Shown here: positions 21,302-33,277 of the stretch, piece after piece
Numbering within the stretch: position 1 is the stretch's first letter
Layout: the number at the start of each line of letters is the position of its first letter
DNA from: Bradyrhizobium sp. AZCC 1719
GTDB lineage: Bacteria; Pseudomonadota; Alphaproteobacteria; Rhizobiales; Xanthobacteraceae
Direction: 5' to 3'
NCBI RefSeq assembly: GCF_036924525.1
Contig: NZ_JAZHRU010000001.1
Span: 1,889,001 to 1,953,000 of the forward strand
DNA: 64,000 nucleotides
Made by a program: the position numbers and the translations under genes
Notes under the pieces: model-generated
What the model was told of the DNA's origin: nothing
What the model saw: only the letters and a program-made list of their open reading frames with translations
Database searches by the model: none

Positions 21302-22501
21302 ATGAATATCCACGAATACCAGGCCAAGGCTCTGCTGCATGAATTCGGCGTGCCGATTTCGCGTGGCGTGCCTGTCTTGAAGGCCTCGGATTCGGAAGCC
21401 GCCGCCAAACAGCTTCCCGGCCCGATTTGGGTGGTGAAGAGCCAGATCCATGCCGGCGGCCGCGGCAAGGGCAAATTCAAGGAAGCTTCCGCCGGCGACA
21501 AGGGCGGCGTCCGCATCGCGAAATCAGTCGCCGAGGTCAACGAATTCGCCAAGCAGATGCTGGGGGCGACGCTGGTCACGGTGCAGACCGGCCCGCAGGG
21601 CAAGCAGGTCAATCGCCTCTACATCGAGGAAGGCTCCGACATCGACAAGGAGTTCTATCTCTCAATCCTGGTCGATCGTGAAACTTCTAAAGTCGCGTTC
21701 GTGGTCTCGACCGAAGGCGGCGTCAATATCGAGGACGTCGCCCACAACACGCCTGAGAAGATCGTGACCTTCTCCGTCGATCCGGCAACCGGCATCATGG
21801 CTCATCACGGCCGCACGGTCGCGAAAGCCCTGAAGCTCACCGGCGATCTCGCCAAGCAGGCGGAGAAGCTGGTGACGCAGCTCTACACGGCCTTCGTTGC
21901 CAAGGACATGGCGATGCTGGAGATCAATCCGCTCGTCGTCACCAAGCAGGGCGAACTGCGCGTGCTCGATGCCAAGGTGTCGTTCGATGACAACGCGCTG
22001 TTCCGCCATCCCGAAGTGGCGGTGGCGTTGCGCGATTTGACCGAGGAAGACGCCAAGGAAGTCGAGGCGTCGAAGTACGATCTCAACTACGTCACGCTCG
22101 ACGGCACCATCGGCTGCATGGTCAACGGCGCCGGCCTTGCCATGGCGACCATGGACATCATCAAGCTCTACGGCATGGAGCCCGCCAACTTCCTCGACGT
22201 CGGCGGCGGCGCCAGCAAGGAAAAGGTCGCGGCGGCGTTCAAGATCATCACCGCGGACCCGAACGTGAAGGGCATCCTGGTCAATATCTTCGGCGGCATC
22301 ATGAAATGCGATATCATCGCCGAAGGCGTGGTCGCCGCGGTGAAGGAAGTCGGCCTGAAAGTGCCGCTGGTGGTGCGGCTCGAAGGCACCAATGTCGACG
22401 CTGGCAAGCAGATCATCCGCGAATCCGGCCTCAACGTGGTGCCGGCCGACAATCTCGACGATGCCGCACAGAAAATCGTGAAAGCCGTCAAGGGAGGCTA
22501 G
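21302..22501 (+). CDS. sucC: Succinyl-CoA synthetase beta subunit (ADP-forming)
   Basis: 399 residues from the ATG at 21302 ([18 protein letters not shown], Shine-Dalgarno ggggag). The ATP-grasp N-terminal half has [19 protein letters not shown], and the C-terminal CoA-ligase half has [16 protein letters not shown] and [16 protein letters not shown]. Together with SucD it converts succinyl-CoA to succinate with substrate-level phosphorylation. It is followed after two bases by a DUF1579 gene rather than directly by sucD. Confidence 0.97.
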   Translation: MNIHEYQAKALLHEFGVPISRGVPVLKASDSEAAAKQLPGPIWVVKSQIHAGGRGKGKFKEASAGDKGGVRIAKSVAEVNEFAKQMLGATLVTVQTGPQGKQVNRLYIEEGSDIDKEFYLSILVDRETSKVAFVVSTEGGVNIEDVAHNTPEKIVTFSVDPATGIMAHHGRTVAKALKLTGDLAKQAEKLVTQLYTAFVAKDMAMLEINPLVVTKQGELRVLDAKVSFDDNALFRHPEVAVALRDLTEEDAKEVEASKYDLNYVTLDGTIGCMVNGAGLAMATMDIIKLYGMEPANFLDVGGGASKEKVAAAFKIITADPNVKGILVNIFGGIMKCDIIAEGVVAAVKEVGLKVPLVVRLEGTNVDAGKQIIRESGLNVVPADNLDDAAQKIVKAVKGG

Positions 22502-22503
22502 CG

Positions 22504-22980
22504 ATGCCTGACCGTCTCGCCGCTCCGACACCGCTGGAAGAACACCGCAAGCTCGCGGTTTTTGCGGGCGAGTGGGCCGGCGAGGAAATGGTCTACCCGT
22601 CGCGCTGGACCGCGGGCGGTCCGGCGACCTCGCATGTGGTCGCGCGGATGGATCTCAACGGCTTCTACCTGATCCAGGATGCCCGCCAGATGCGCGACGG
22701 CAAGGAGACTTTCGCCACCCACGGCGTGTTCACCTATGACCGTGACGACCGGACCTACAAATTATTCTGGCACGATTCGCTCGGCTACTATTCGCCGGCA
22801 CCTGCCTCCGGCACCTGGGTCGGCAACAAGCTGACCTTGGTGCGCGGCTCGCTGCGCGGCAATGCGCGCCACGTATATGAAGTCCTCGATGACAGCAACT
22901 ACACCATGAAGATCCAGTTCTCGCCTGATGCCGAAGGATGGGCCGACGTGCTCACCGGGTCGTACCGGCGCATTCATTAA
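22504..22980 (+). CDS. DUF1579-like small protein between sucC and sucD
   Basis: 158 residues. The ATG is two bases after the sucC stop and the stop is 38 bases before sucD, so it is almost certainly cotranscribed. The sequence ([60 protein letters not shown]) resembles the beta-barrel DUF1579/lipocalin-like families that start with a 'G.W.G' tryptophan motif. No signal peptide or known catalytic residues are visible. A link with succinyl-CoA metabolism is suggested only by position. Confidence 0.8.
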   Translation: MPDRLAAPTPLEEHRKLAVFAGEWAGEEMVYPSRWTAGGPATSHVVARMDLNGFYLIQDARQMRDGKETFATHGVFTYDRDDRTYKLFWHDSLGYYSPAPASGTWVGNKLTLVRGSLRGNARHVYEVLDDSNYTMKIQFSPDAEGWADVLTGSYRRIH

Positions 22981-23018
22981 CCCCTCGTTCACGGTCACCG
23001 AAGAAAGCGTTCGCAACC

Positions 23019-23903
23019 ATGTCCGTTCTGATCGACAGCAACACCAAAGTCATCTGCCAGGGTTTTACGGGCAAGAACGGCACGTTCCATTCGGAAGCCG
23101 CGATCGCTTACGGCACCAAGATGGTCGGCGGCACCTCGCCGGGCAAAGGCGGCTCGACCCATCTCGGCTTGCCCGTCTTCGACACCGTTCGTGAGGCGCG
23201 TGAGAAGACCGGCGCTGACGCCAGCGTGATCTATGTCCCGCCGCCGGGTGCGGCAGACGCGATCTGCGAAGCGATCGACGCGGAAATTCCGCTGATCGTC
23301 TGCATCACCGAGGGCATTCCGGTGCTCGACATGGTGCGCGTCAAGCGTTCGCTGTCGGGATCGAAGTCGCGGCTGATCGGGCCGAACTGCCCGGGCGTGA
23401 TGACCGCGGGCGAATGCAAGATCGGCATCATGCCGGCCAACATCTTCAAGCCGGGCAGCGTCGGGATCGTTTCCCGATCCGGCACGTTGACCTATGAGGC
23501 CGTGTTCCAGACCACCCAGGAGGGCCTCGGCCAGACCACCGCGGTCGGCATCGGCGGCGACCCGGTCAAAGGGACCGAATTCATCGACGTGCTGGAGATG
23601 TTCCTCAAGGACGAGAAAACCACCTCGATCATCATGATCGGTGAAATCGGCGGCTCGGCCGAGGAAGACGCCGCCCAGTTCATCAAGGACGAGGCCAAGC
23701 GCGGCCGGAAAAAGCCGATGGTTGGCTTCATCGCTGGCGTCACCGCCCCTCCCGGCCGCCGCATGGGCCATGCCGGCGCCATCATTTCCGGCGGCAAGGG
23801 CGACGCCGGATCCAAGACGGCGGCCATGGAAGCGGCCGGAATTACGGTATCTCCGTCGCCGGCACGGCTTGGACATACCCTTGCCGAAAAATTGAAGTCT
23901 TAA
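23019..23903 (+). CDS. sucD: Succinyl-CoA synthetase alpha subunit
   Basis: 294 residues from the ATG at 23019 ([20 protein letters not shown]); longer frames would overlap the upstream gene. CoA-binding Rossmann domain with GGTSPGKGG, then the phosphohistidine His251 in [11 protein letters not shown] and [11 protein letters not shown]. It forms the SucCD heterotetramer. The downstream gap of 135 bases to sucA holds no obvious terminator, so readthrough to the 2-oxoglutarate dehydrogenase genes is possible. Confidence 0.97.
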   Translation: MSVLIDSNTKVICQGFTGKNGTFHSEAAIAYGTKMVGGTSPGKGGSTHLGLPVFDTVREAREKTGADASVIYVPPPGAADAICEAIDAEIPLIVCITEGIPVLDMVRVKRSLSGSKSRLIGPNCPGVMTAGECKIGIMPANIFKPGSVGIVSRSGTLTYEAVFQTTQEGLGQTTAVGIGGDPVKGTEFIDVLEMFLKDEKTTSIIMIGEIGGSAEEDAAQFIKDEAKRGRKKPMVGFIAGVTAPPGRRMGHAGAIISGGKGDAGSKTAAMEAAGITVSPSPARLGHTLAEKLKS

Positions 23904-24038
23904 TTCAGTCCTTGGTCCTTTTAGGCGGGAATATCCGTCTTAAATAGGGTAAAGCTTCTTACCGAGCTGGTTCGGGCCTCCCGGACCGGCTACAGCGCCG
24001 TTTTCCACGCGCAAAGCGAAACTCACCAGGACGCCATC

Positions 24039-26996
<2,958 letters not shown>

Positions 26997-27010
26997 CCTT
27001 CTTATCCTGT

Positions 27011-27110
27011 GTCATGCCCCGCGAAGGCGGGGCATCCAGTACCCGATGGCGCTCGAATTCGACTACGACCGTCCCGGCGTACTGGATCGCCCGCCTGCGC
27101 GGGCGATGAC
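27011..27110. repeat. Dispersed palindromic repeat, family A
   Basis: Begins gtcatgccccgcgaaggcgg and ends cgcctgcgcgggcgatgac, with atccagtac and ggcgtactggat inside. It lies between sucA and sucB, so a common transcript would contain it. Confidence 0.8.
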
Positions 27111-27156
27111 CACTTTGGAATTACATGACGCTTAAGGTTACTGAGGAAACCATACC

Positions 27157-28401
27157 ATGACTGAAATTCGTGTTCCGACGCTCGGCGAGTCCGTGACGGA
27201 AGCCACCATCGGCCGCTGGTTCAAGAAGGCCGGTGACGCGGTGGCGGTGGATGAGCCGTTGGTCGAGCTCGAGACCGACAAGGTCACCATCGAAGTGCCG
27301 GCGCCATCCGCCGGCGTGCTCGGCGAGATCGCGGCCAAGGACGGCGAGACCGTCGCCGTCGGCGCGCTGCTCGGACAGATCAATGAAGGTGCCGCCGGCG
27401 CCGCCAAGCCGGCCGCGCCCGCCAAGGCCGCTGCCCCGGCTGCAGCGGCTGCAGCGCCCGCCGCCGCGCCTGCTGCGGCTCCGAAGGCTGCGGCAGTCGA
27501 TGCGCCGCTGGCGCCGTCGGTCCGCAAACTCTCCGCCGAGAGCGGCATTGATGCCGCGACCGTGCCCGGCTCGGGCAAGGACGGCCGCGTCACCAAGGGC
27601 GACATGCTGGCCGCGATCGAGAAGGCGGCGTCGGCGCCGACCCCGGTCAATCAGCCGGCCGCGTCCGTGCAGGTGCGTGCGCCGTCGCCGGCCGACGATG
27701 CGGCACGCGAGGAGCGCGTGAAGATGACGCGGCTGCGCCAGACCATCGCGCGGCGGCTCAAGGACGTGCAGAACACGGCCGCGATGCTCACGACCTTCAA
27801 CGAGGTCGACATGAGCCACATCATGGCGATGCGCGCGCAGTACAAGGACGTGTTCGAGAAGAAGCATGGCTCGAAGCTCGGCTTCATGGGCTTCTTCACC
27901 AAGGCGGTCGTGCAGGCGCTGAAGGACATTCCGGCCGTCAACGCCGAGATCGACGGCACCGATTTGATCTACAAGAACTATTACCACATCGGCGTCGCCG
28001 TCGGCACCGACAAGGGCCTTGTCGTGCCCGTGGTGCGCGACTGCGACCACAGGTCGATCTCCGACATCGAAAAGTCGATCGCTGATTTCGGCCGCCGCGC
28101 GCGCGACGGCCAGCTCAAGATCGACGAGATGCAGGGCGGCACCTTCACCATTACCAATGGCGGCATCTACGGTTCGCTGATGTCGACGCCGATCCTTAAC
28201 GCCCCGCAATCCGGCATCTTGGGCATGCACAAGATCCAGGAGCGGCCGATGGTGGTCGGCGGCAAGATCGAGGTCCGCCCGATGATGTATCTGGCGCTGT
28301 CCTACGATCACCGCGTGATCGACGGCAAGGAAGCCGTGACGTTCCTGGTGCGCGTCAAGGAGAGCCTGGAAGACCCGGCGCGGCTCGTGCTGGATCTCTG
28401 A
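27157..28401 (+). CDS. sucB: Dihydrolipoyl succinyltransferase, E2 of 2-oxoglutarate dehydrogenase
   Basis: 414 residues. The N-terminal lipoyl domain carries the modified lysine Lys42 ([12 protein letters not shown]). An Ala/Pro-rich flexible linker occupies about 78-115, and the peripheral-subunit-binding domain about 118-155 ([24 protein letters not shown]). The catalytic domain ends with His385 in [13 protein letters not shown]. SucB forms the core of the complex. A single lipoyl domain is usual for the succinyl-transfer type. Confidence 0.98.
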   Translation: MTEIRVPTLGESVTEATIGRWFKKAGDAVAVDEPLVELETDKVTIEVPAPSAGVLGEIAAKDGETVAVGALLGQINEGAAGAAKPAAPAKAAAPAAAAAAPAAAPAAAPKAAAVDAPLAPSVRKLSAESGIDAATVPGSGKDGRVTKGDMLAAIEKAASAPTPVNQPAASVQVRAPSPADDAAREERVKMTRLRQTIARRLKDVQNTAAMLTTFNEVDMSHIMAMRAQYKDVFEKKHGSKLGFMGFFTKAVVQALKDIPAVNAEIDGTDLIYKNYYHIGVAVGTDKGLVVPVVRDCDHRSISDIEKSIADFGRRARDGQLKIDEMQGGTFTITNGGIYGSLMSTPILNAPQSGILGMHKIQERPMVVGGKIEVRPMMYLALSYDHRVIDGKEAVTFLVRVKESLEDPARLVLDL

Positions 28402-28481
28402 CACAACATGCTTGCCGGCGTCGGCACTCACGCCTGCGTCGCAAGCCGTGGATCGATGCACGTTGATTTGTGGGGCCTGAT

Positions 28482-29228
28482 GTGACGGACAAGGTTGTTG
28501 TGATCACCGGCGGCAGCCGCGGCATCGGCCGTGCTGCCGCCATCGCCGCCGCCGCGCGCGGTTTTCGCGTTGTGGTCGGCTACGCCAGCAATGAAGCCGC
28601 GGCCAAGGACGTCGTCGCGCTGATCGAGCGCAAGAACGGCAAGGCGATCGCCGTGAAATGCGACGTCGGCAGCGAGGCGGACATTCTCGCGCTGTTCAAG
28701 GCCGCCGACGCATTCGGAACGCTTGGTGCGCTCGTCAACAATGCCGGAATTGTTGGTCCGTCGATACGAGTCGAGGACATGTCGGCCGAGCGCATTCAGC
28801 GCATGATGGCGGTCAACGTCACCGGCAGCATTTTATGCGCGCGCGAAGCCGTGAAGCGGATGTCGACCCGCAACGGCGGCGCGGGCGGCGTCATCGTCAA
28901 TCTTTCCTCGGTCGCGGCGAAACTCGGCTCGCCCAATACGTATGTCGATTATGCGGCGTCCAAGGGCGCAGTGGATTCCTTCACCATTGGCCTTGGCTAT
29001 GAGGTTGCCGGCGAGGGCATTCGCGTCGCCGCGATCCGGCCTGGACTGATCGATACGGATATTCACGCGTCCGGCGGCGAGCCCGATCGCGCGCATCGGC
29101 TCGCGCATATGGTGCCGATGAAGCGCGTCGGCACTGCGGAAGAAATCGCCAATGCCATCGTCTGGCTGATCTCGGACGAGGCGTCCTACGTCACCAGCGC
29201 CATCCTTGATGTATCGGGCGGCCGGTAA
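28482..29228 (+). CDS. Short-chain dehydrogenase/reductase in the odh gene block
   Basis: 248 residues from the GTG at 28482 (MTDKVVVITGG); an in-frame GTG at 28470 is an alternative. Classical SDR motifs: TGGSRGIG (9-16), NNAG (86-89), Ser142/143, and Tyr157/Lys161 (YAASK). The C-terminal PMKRVGTAEEIANAIVWLIS with YVTSAILDVSGG is the usual end of glucose-dehydrogenase-like SDRs. It probably prefers NADP, given a glycine-rich loop followed by no acidic residue at the beta-2 end, but this is weak. It lies between sucB and lpdA on the same strand; the substrate is unknown. Confidence 0.88.
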   Translation: MTDKVVVITGGSRGIGRAAAIAAAARGFRVVVGYASNEAAAKDVVALIERKNGKAIAVKCDVGSEADILALFKAADAFGTLGALVNNAGIVGPSIRVEDMSAERIQRMMAVNVTGSILCAREAVKRMSTRNGGAGGVIVNLSSVAAKLGSPNTYVDYAASKGAVDSFTIGLGYEVAGEGIRVAAIRPGLIDTDIHASGGEPDRAHRLAHMVPMKRVGTAEEIANAIVWLISDEASYVTSAILDVSGGR

Positions 29229-29264
29229 TACCTGACACCTTTCTTAAGCTAACAGGACTTCATC

Positions 29265-30665
29265 ATGGCTTCCTACGATCTCGTCGTCATCGGCACTGGC
29301 CCGGGCGGATATGTCTGCGCGGTGCGCGCGGCGCAACTCGGCATGAAGGTGGCCGTCGTCGAGAAGAATCCAACGCTGGGCGGCACCTGCCTCAATGTCG
29401 GCTGCATGCCGTCGAAGGCGTTGCTGCATGCCTCCGAAATGTTCGAGGAGGCCGCGCATTCCTTTGCCAAGATGGGCGTCAGCATTTCCGCGCCAAAGCT
29501 CGATCTGCCGGCGATGATGAATTTCAAGCAGCAGGGCATCGACGGCAACGTCAAGGGCGTCGAGTTCCTGATGAAGAAGAACAAGATCGACGTCCTCTAC
29601 GGCGCCGGCAAGATTCTCGGCGCCGGCAAGGTTGAAGTCAGCGCTAACGGCAAGTCGCAGACGGTCGAGACCAAGAACATCGTCATCGCCACCGGCTCCG
29701 ACATCGCGCGGCTGAAGGGCATCGAGATCGACGAGAAGCGCATCGTGTCGTCGACCGGCGCGCTGTCGCTCGAGAAGGTGCCGGAGAGGCTTCTGATCAT
29801 CGGCGCAGGCGTGATCGGGCTGGAGCTCGGCTCGGTCTGGAAACGGCTTGGTGCTGAGGTCATGGTCGTCGAATTCCTCGATCGCATTCTGCCCGGCATG
29901 GATGGGGAAGTCGGCAAGCAATTCCAGCGCATCCTCGAAAAGCAGGGCTTTGTGTTCAAGCTCGGCGCCAAGGTGACGGCGGTCGACGCGTCCGGCAAGA
30001 CGTTGAAGGCAACGGTGGAGCCGGCGGCTGGCGGCACAGCGGAGACGATCGAGACTGACGTGGTGCTGGTCTGCATCGGCCGCGTGCCCTACACCGACGG
30101 GCTCGGCTGCAAGGAAGCCGGCATTGCACTCGATAACCGCGGCCGTGTGCAGATCGACGCGCATTTCGCTACCAGCCTGAAAGGCGTCTATGCGATCGGC
30201 GACGTGGTGGCGGGGCCGATGCTCGCGCACAAGGCCGAGGACGAAGGCGTCGCCTGCGCCGAAATCATCGCAGGGCAGGCGGGCCACGTGAACTACGATG
30301 TCATCCCTGGCGTCGTCTATACCACCCCGGAAGTGTCGTCGGTCGGCAAGACCGAGGAAGAGCTGAAGCAGGCCGGCGTCGCCTACACCTCAGGCAAATT
30401 CCCGTTCACCGCCAACGGCCGCTCCAAGGTCAACCAGACCACTGACGGCTTTGTGAAGGTCCTCGCAGATGCGAAGACCGATCGCGTGCTTGGCGTACAC
30501 ATTGTCGGCCGCGAAGCCGGCGAAATGATCCAGGAGGCCGCGGTTCTCATGGAGTTTGGCGGTTCTGCCGAGGATCTGGCGCGGACTTGTCATGCGCATC
30601 CGACCCGCTCGGAAGCGATCAAGGAAGCCGCGCTTGCGGTCGGCAAACGCGCCATTCATATGTGA
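29265..30665 (+). CDS. lpdA: Dihydrolipoyl dehydrogenase (E3)
   Basis: 466 residues. FAD-binding [17 protein letters not shown] (10-26), redox-active disulfide CLNVGC (Cys42, Cys47), NAD-binding [15 protein letters not shown], central domain [19 protein letters not shown] and the catalytic His445-Glu450 pair in HAHPTRSEA. It reoxidises the lipoyl group of SucB. The position downstream of sucB marks it as the E3 dedicated to the 2-oxoglutarate complex, though it may serve others. Confidence 0.97.
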   Translation: MASYDLVVIGTGPGGYVCAVRAAQLGMKVAVVEKNPTLGGTCLNVGCMPSKALLHASEMFEEAAHSFAKMGVSISAPKLDLPAMMNFKQQGIDGNVKGVEFLMKKNKIDVLYGAGKILGAGKVEVSANGKSQTVETKNIVIATGSDIARLKGIEIDEKRIVSSTGALSLEKVPERLLIIGAGVIGLELGSVWKRLGAEVMVVEFLDRILPGMDGEVGKQFQRILEKQGFVFKLGAKVTAVDASGKTLKATVEPAAGGTAETIETDVVLVCIGRVPYTDGLGCKEAGIALDNRGRVQIDAHFATSLKGVYAIGDVVAGPMLAHKAEDEGVACAEIIAGQAGHVNYDVIPGVVYTTPEVSSVGKTEEELKQAGVAYTSGKFPFTANGRSKVNQTTDGFVKVLADAKTDRVLGVHIVGREAGEMIQEAAVLMEFGGSAEDLARTCHAHPTRSEAIKEAALAVGKRAIHM

Positions 30666-30700
30666 TCGACGCCCGGTACATGCTGGGTAAGAGCGATAAA

Positions 30701-30797
30701 CCCTCATGGTGAGGAGCGCGAAGCGCGTCTCGAACCATGAGGCCCCGTCCGTGGCCTACATCCTTCGAGACGCCCTGCGGGCTCCTCAGGATGAGGG
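30701..30797. repeat. Dispersed palindromic repeat, family B
   Basis: Starts ccctcatggtgaggagcgcg and ends ctcctcaggatgaggg; near identical to the copy at 11871-11969. It lies just after lpdA. Confidence 0.85.
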
Positions 30798-30901
30798 GGC
30801 ACAGTAGAACTATCCCATTCCCGAAAACACCATGCTTTGAACATAGAGATCGAGCGGAGCGACCAATCAAGGACGTCATTTCGCTCTAGAGATCACGATC
30901 G

Positions 30902-31432
30902 ATGATGCGCCGCCTGTTACAGCCGTTCTGGGTCCTGCTTGCGGTCATCTTCCTGATCGAAGCATGGCTGTGGGATCATCTCGAGCCGATCGTCGAGCGC
31001 ATCGTTGCGCTGATTCCGCTTCGCGCCTTCAAGCGATGGCTGTCCGATCGGGTCGATGCGCTGTCGCCGGCGATGACGCTGATCGTCTTTGCCGTGCCGG
31101 TGATTCTGCTGTTTCCGCTCAAGCTGGTCGGCTTGTGGCTGCTGGCGAATGAATATTGGGTGAGCGCCGCCATCGTCATCGTATCAGGCAAATTCCTCGG
31201 CGTCGGCGTCACCGCGTTCATCTTCGACGTGACGCGGCCGAAGCTGCTGCAAATGGCGTGGTTCAAGAACATCTATGAATTCATCATGGCGATGCGCGCC
31301 AAGGCGGCCGCCCTGGTCGATCCAATCAAGCAGCGCATCCGGGAAATCTTGCGCGGCGACGGCAATAGCTGGTCATCGCGCATGCTGCGCACGATCGCGC
31401 GCTTCCGCAAGAGCATACACGAAGCGCGGTAG
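30902..31432 (+). CDS. Hypothetical membrane protein
   Basis: 176 residues. Hydrophobic segments at about 5-24, 57-78 and 83-112, with a basic amphipathic C-terminal tail rich in Arg and Lys. WVLLAVIFLIEAWLWDHLEP at the start and FDVTRPKLLQMAWF are conserved-looking, and I associate this type with uncharacterised proteins of Bradyrhizobium relatives. No catalytic motif is seen. It converges with the DUF4337 gene, leaving 6 bases between stops. Confidence 0.75.
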   Translation: MMRRLLQPFWVLLAVIFLIEAWLWDHLEPIVERIVALIPLRAFKRWLSDRVDALSPAMTLIVFAVPVILLFPLKLVGLWLLANEYWVSAAIVIVSGKFLGVGVTAFIFDVTRPKLLQMAWFKNIYEFIMAMRAKAAALVDPIKQRIREILRGDGNSWSSRMLRTIARFRKSIHEAR

Positions 31433-31438
31433 GGCCTT

Positions 31439-32029
31439 TCAATGCAAATGCAGCAGGTGCGGCGCGTAGAGGCCAAGCGCAGTAATTCCAATGCCTGCGA
31501 TCGCCAATATGCCTGACACCCAGGCCAGCACGATCATGCCGGTGATGATGGTGGCGGACGCCAGCACGATGCCGATCTGGAAGGCGGCCGAGGCGATTTC
31601 GTAGTGGTGATACTTTGCCGTCGCGAGGTCGCGCTCGTGCTCGGCATGCTTGGCGCGTGCGGCGAGTTGTTCCGAACCCTCCCCGGTTTCCGGCTCCGAA
31701 CGGTAACGCGCCGCGGTCTTGTTCCAGTCGTCGATCTGCTTCTGCAAGGCCGCTTTCGCAGCATCGTCGCCGATGGTGCCCAGGCTGAGCTTGGCGTGCT
31801 CCGCCGTGGCCTGAACCGTGGTGCGGCGAATGCTCTTGGCCTGGAAGAATGCCCAGAGATTCGAAGCCTCGACATTCTTGCTGATGGCTTCGGTCTGTGC
31901 GCCCTTGCCGAGCGTTTCCGACAGCGCCAGAAACAGGGCGATTACCGCGATCAGCAGCGCGATCTTCTTGTTCGAGCCCGAAGCGTGCTCGGCATGCTCC
32001 GCATGCTCCATGCTTTCATGTGCGCCCAT
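31439..32029 (-). CDS. DUF4337 family membrane protein
   Basis: 196 residues. A His/Glu-rich start (HESMEHAEHAEHASG) precedes a membrane helix at about 23-42. A long soluble helical region follows (WAFFQAKSIRRTTVQATAEH is characteristic), and two C-terminal helices lie near 145-190. The layout fits the DUF4337 family, whose function is unknown. The start has the Shine-Dalgarno gagggg. The histidine-rich head could bind metal, but nothing nearby supports that. Confidence 0.82.
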   Translation of the reverse strand: MGAHESMEHAEHAEHASGSNKKIALLIAVIALFLALSETLGKGAQTEAISKNVEASNLWAFFQAKSIRRTTVQATAEHAKLSLGTIGDDAAKAALQKQIDDWNKTAARYRSEPETGEGSEQLAARAKHAEHERDLATAKYHHYEIASAAFQIGIVLASATIITGMIVLAWVSGILAIAGIGITALGLYAPHLLHLH

Positions 32030-32146
32030 TTATTCCCCTCCTGTCGGTTGGCGCGCGCACGATTGCCGGAACCGCAACATGAGCGCAAGAGGCAAGCTAA
32101 GAGGCCATCGATGTGACGGGAGTATGTCGGCGCCGAGCGCTGAAAC

Positions 32147-33121
32147 TCATCGGCGCGGATGCGCGGTGCGGTACACTTCCAGGAGCCGCTCGCTGTCAAT
32201 CCCGGTGTAGATCTGCGTGGTCGAGAGCGAGGCGTGGCCGAGCAACTCCTGGATCGCGCGCAGATCGCCGCCGCGGCTGAGCAGATGGGTGGCAAAGGAA
32301 TGCCGCAGCGCGTGCGGGGTGGCGCTGTCGGGCAGGCCGAGTGCGCCGCGCAGCCGCTCCATGGTGAGCTGGATGATCCGTGGGGAAAGCGGCCCGCCGC
32401 GCGCGCCGACGAAGATCGGGCCGGCCGGTGGCAATGAATGCGGACACATCGCAACGTAATCGGCAATCAGCGCCAGCACGTTTTGCAGCACCGGCACCAT
32501 GCGGGTCTTGTTGCCCTTGCCGGTGACGATAATGACGTCGCCTTCGCCGGGCCTTGGCACGTCCTGGCGCTTCAGTCCCAGCGCTTCGGAAATGCGCAGG
32601 CCTGATCCATAAAGCAGCGCCATCACCGCGGCGTCGCGCGCCAGAATCCAGGGATCACGTTCCTCGCCGGCGCGCTCGTCGGCATCGGCAAAGCGCTTGG
32701 CGGCGGCCATCTGGATCGGCTTCGGCAGGCTTTTTGCAATTTTGGGCGCGCGGATCGCGGACAGAGCTCCGACCTTACCTTTGCCCTCCCGTTCGAGGTA
32801 GCGGCCGAACGAACGCAGGCCAGCCAGCGCCCGCATCAGCGAGCGCCCGGCGATGTCGTCGGCACGGCGCATCGCCATGAAAGCCCTGACGTCGGTAGCT
32901 CCCAGCGCCGCAAATCGTTTCAGCGTGACCTTCTCACCCCAATGCTCGGCAAGGAAGGTGAGGCATTGGCGGAGGTCGCGGGCGTAGGCTTCGAGCGTCT
33001 TCGGCGAGAGCCGCCGCTCGGCGCGCAGATGCGTCAGCCAGCGCGTCATCTCCCGCGCGAAGCCCTCGTCGGCGCATTCGAGCTCGACCGCTTGCAGTGC
33101 CGGAACTTCCCTGGCCATCAT
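32147..33121 (-). CDS. xerC: Tyrosine recombinase XerC
   Basis: 324 residues from the first of two adjacent ATGs. The N-terminal SAM-like domain has ERRLSPKTLEAYARDL. The catalytic residues are the Arg in YGSGLRISEAL, His270 and Arg273 (HALRHSFATHL), His296 (LGHASL) and the nucleophile Tyr305 (TTQIYT). With XerD it resolves chromosome dimers at dif during division. No phage or transposon genes adjoin it, and the neighbour priA is also a chromosome-maintenance gene, which supports a housekeeping XerC rather than an integrase. Confidence 0.93.
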   Translation of the reverse strand: MMAREVPALQAVELECADEGFAREMTRWLTHLRAERRLSPKTLEAYARDLRQCLTFLAEHWGEKVTLKRFAALGATDVRAFMAMRRADDIAGRSLMRALAGLRSFGRYLEREGKGKVGALSAIRAPKIAKSLPKPIQMAAAKRFADADERAGEERDPWILARDAAVMALLYGSGLRISEALGLKRQDVPRPGEGDVIIVTGKGNKTRMVPVLQNVLALIADYVAMCPHSLPPAGPIFVGARGGPLSPRIIQLTMERLRGALGLPDSATPHALRHSFATHLLSRGGDLRAIQELLGHASLSTTQIYTGIDSERLLEVYRTAHPRR

Positions 33122-33277
33122 CCTTGCCTTCGAAAGCCTGTCTTGAGAGCTTGCCTTGAGAACCTGCCTTGGAGACGGTGACTCAGCGCATTATATCGCA
33201 CCTCTTTCGTTTACCGTTCGCTAACCGGCCGGAGCGGCGCTAGCTTCGCTCCGGATACCTCAAGCCTGATTCCCCTG

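Noticed and set aside
27121..28461. Minus-strand open frame opposite sucB
   Set aside because: Antisense shadow with an Arg/Gly-rich tract opposite the Ala/Pro linker.
32147..33121. Phage or transposon integrase
   Set aside because: Sequence and neighbourhood (priA, no mobile genes) fit housekeeping XerC.
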